Part shown: piece after piece, positions 62,278 to 64,000 of the stretch | How the letters are laid out: each line of letters begins with the position of its first letter | How positions within the stretch are numbered: position 1 is the first letter of the stretch | Origin: Clusia tigrina | Taxonomy: Eukaryota; Arthropoda; Insecta; Diptera; Clusiidae | DNA: 64,000 nucleotides | Direction: 5' to 3' | NCBI GenBank assembly: GCA_920105625.2 | Contig: CAKKTE020000328.1 | Location: 3,782,001-3,846,000 of the forward strand | The notes under the pieces: model-generated | What the model saw: only the letters and a program-made list of their open reading frames with translations | Told to the model about the DNA's origin: nothing | Database searches by the model: none | Translations under genes and position numbers: made by a program

Positions 62278-64000
62278 CTGTGAGCGAAAGCTTAAATTGA
62301 CAAGAGGCTCGAGTACTTTATTGTTACAAAATTTCAAGGTTTTATGACGCTCCAGTAAAAAGTTACAAGCATTTGTATGTTGCAAACTTTGATAGGTGTA
62401 GGACATACCGTATAGAAGTTAGAGCCATTTGAAGTTTTATCAGTGTTTGATTTGGGACTCAATGGTAGCATAGCTTTGAGCGATAGCTTAATTTGTCAAG
62501 AGGCTCGAGTACTTTATTGTTACAAAATTTCAAGGTTTTATGACGCTTCAGTAAAAAGTTACAAGCATTTGTATATTGCAAACTTTGATAGGTGTAGGAC
62601 GTACCGTATAGAAGTTATTGCCATTTGAAGTTTCATCAGTGTTTGATTTGGGAATCAAGGGTAGCATAGTTTTTAGTGATAGCTTAAATTGACAAGAGGC
62701 TCGAGTACTTTATTGTTACAAATTTCAAGGTTTTATGACGCTCCAGTAAAAAGTTACAAGCATTTGTATGTTGCAAACTTTGATAGGTGTAGGACGTACC
62801 GTATAGAAGTTAGGGCCATTTGAAATTTTATCAGTGTTTGATTTGGGACTCAAGGGTAGCATAGCTTTCAGCGATGGCTTAAATTGACAAGAGGCTCGAG
62901 TACTTTATTGTTACAAAATTTCAAGGTTTTATGACGCTCCAGTAAAAAGTTACAAGCATTTGTATGTTGCAAACTTTGATAGGTGTAGGACGGACCGTAT
63001 AGAAGTTAGGGCCATTTGAATTTTTATCAGTGTTTGATTTGGGATTCAAGGGTAACATAGCTTTCAGCGATAGCTTAAATTGACAAGAGGCTCGAGTACT
63101 TTATTGTTACAAAATTTCAACATTTTATGAAGCTCCAGTAAAAAGTTACAAGCATTTGAATGTTGCAAACTTTGATAGGTGAAGGACGTACCTTATAGAA
63201 GTTAGGTTCATTTGAAGTTTTATCAGTGTTTAATTTGGGACTCAATGGTAGCATAGCTTTGAGCGATAGCTTAAATTGACAAGAGGCTCCAGCACTTTAT
63301 TGTTTCAAAATTTCAAGGTTTTATGACGCTCCAGTAAATAGTTACAAGCAATTTTATATTGCAAACTTTGATAGGTGTAGGACGTACCGTATAGAAGTAA
63401 GGACCATTTGAAGTTTTATCAGTGTTTGATTTGGGACTCAAGGGTAACATAGTTTTGAGCGATAGCTTAAATAGACAAGAGGCTCGAGTACTTTATTGTT
63501 ACAAAAATTTCAAGGTTTTATGACGCTCCAGTAAAAAGTTACAAGCATTTGTATGTTGCAAACTCTGATAGGTGTAGGACGTACCGTATAGAAGTTAGGG
63601 CCATTTGAAGTTTTATCAGTGTTTGATTTGGGACTCAAGGGTAGCATAGCTTTGAGCGATAGCTTAAATTGACAAGAGGCTCGAGTATTTTATTGTTACA
63701 AAATTTCAAGGTTTTATGACGCTCCAGTAAAAAGTTACAAGCATTTGTATGTTGCAAACTTTGATAGGTGTAGTGGGTACCGTATAGAAGTTAGGGTCAT
63801 TTGAAATTTTATCAGTGTTTGATTTGGGACTCAAGGGTAGCATAGCTTTGAGCGATAGCTTAAATTGAAAAGAGGCTCGAGTACTTTATTGTTACAAAAT
63901 TTCAAGGTTTTATGACGCTTCAGTAAAAAGTTACAAGCATTTGTATATTGCAAACTTTGATAGGTTTAGGACGTACCGTATAGAAGTTATTGCCATTTGA
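62278..64000 (+). repeat. 16-monomer higher-order repeat, copy 3 (truncated by window end)
   Basis: This follows copies 1 and 2 for about 1.64 kb. It shares some copy 2 variants (gacataccg near 62401, aatttgtcaag near 62493, aaatagacaag near 63471), so it is closer to copy 2, yet has gcttcag near 62545 like copy 1. From about 63917 the expected gttccag, gcatctgt and gcatactttg are replaced by gcttcag, tatattgc and gaagttattgcc, while gataggtttagg near 63960 is retained. Confidence 0.82.

Larger units (their letters stand above)
1..64000 (+). repeat. Satellite DNA array, ~196 bp monomer, ~326 copies
   Basis: The full window is a head-to-tail tandem repeat. Monomer starts (gtttgatttgg) fall at 1, 197, 393, 589 and 784, and the period holds to position 64000. 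Length variants are 195 bp (one A lost in the acaaaattt run), 197 bp (one A gained), about 183 bp (13 bp deletion) and about 164 bp (32 bp deletion). Near-invariant landmarks are ctcgagtac (an XhoI site in most copies), aaaaagttacaagcattt, ataggtgtaggacgtaccg and gccatttgaagttttatcag. All copies share one strand. No stretch above a few bases fails to align to the monomer, so no gene, transposon or spacer interrupts it. Established knowledge: megabase arrays of 150-200 bp units typify centromeres and pericentromeric heterochromatin. A centromeric role here is inference; no CENH3 or cytological data are available. Confidence 0.98.

Noticed and set aside
1..64000. CRISPR array
   Set aside because: Regular repeats are present, but there are no unique spacers: the whole 196 bp is repeated and spacing is continuous.
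1..64000. CENP-B box
   Set aside because: The canonical pattern TTCGNNNNANNCGGGN needs CGGG, which I did not find in the monomer. The ccattcgaag variants have TTCG but no matching second half.
1..64000. Retrotransposon, LTR or target-site duplication within the array
   Set aside because: No stretch departs from the monomer consensus by more than indels of up to 32 bp, so there is no room for an insertion.
1..64000. Telomere repeats, rRNA, tRNA or 5S gene clusters
   Set aside because: No telomeric hexamer or heptamer runs and no RNA gene boxes in the monomer. The 196 bp period is shorter than 5S units and lacks the 5S internal promoter.
1..64000. Previously undescribed gene system
   Set aside because: There is no coding region to support one. 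The unusual content is the layered repeat structure, reported as findings instead.

Overview
The whole 64 kb window is one uninterrupted head-to-tail array of a single AT-rich satellite DNA. The unit is about 196 bp and about 36% G+C (71 of 196 in the first monomer). Roughly 326 monomers lie in one orientation. I found no gene, RNA gene, transposon, CRISPR, spacer or inverted segment. Every stretch can be placed in the same monomer, and both window ends fall inside the array. An array of this kind indicates a eukaryotic genome and most likely centromeric or pericentromeric heterochromatin. The species cannot be read from the sequence. A weak resemblance of one element to plant (soybean CentGm-type) centromere satellites is noted as inference.

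Monomers differ by a few substitutions and indels. Because the variants come in reproducible orders, the array can be parsed into larger duplicated blocks whose offsets are near-integer multiples of the monomer. Layout: 1-1860 left segment; 1860-8753 tandem pair with a 4083 bp offset (21 monomers); 8754-9790 mosaic joint; 9791-14550 tandem pair with a 2710 bp offset (14 monomers); 14972-22170 a 7.2 kb block; 22961-33845 the same block expanded by nested 6-monomer (1165 bp) and 12-monomer (2338 bp) duplications; 32325-39090 a 4690 bp offset pair (24 monomers) with a 784 bp local duplication; 39090-41065 a 1375 bp offset pair (7 monomers); 41.1-53.7 kb overlapping duplications at 12, 14, 21, 23 and 29 monomers; 53.7-56.0 kb the most divergent monomers; 56.0-64.0 kb a higher-order repeat of 16 monomers (3138 bp) in 2.55 copies.

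Paired copies differ at only about 0.2-0.4% of positions by eye, whereas neighbouring monomers differ at several percent. This is the expected result of recent, in-register unequal crossover or conversion on an older diversified array. The open reading frames in the window are by-products of the repeat. Since 196 leaves remainder 1 on division by 3, each frame changes register at every monomer, and the longest frames read the same DNA twice in two registers. All block boundaries were set by eye and are good to roughly 10-50 bp.
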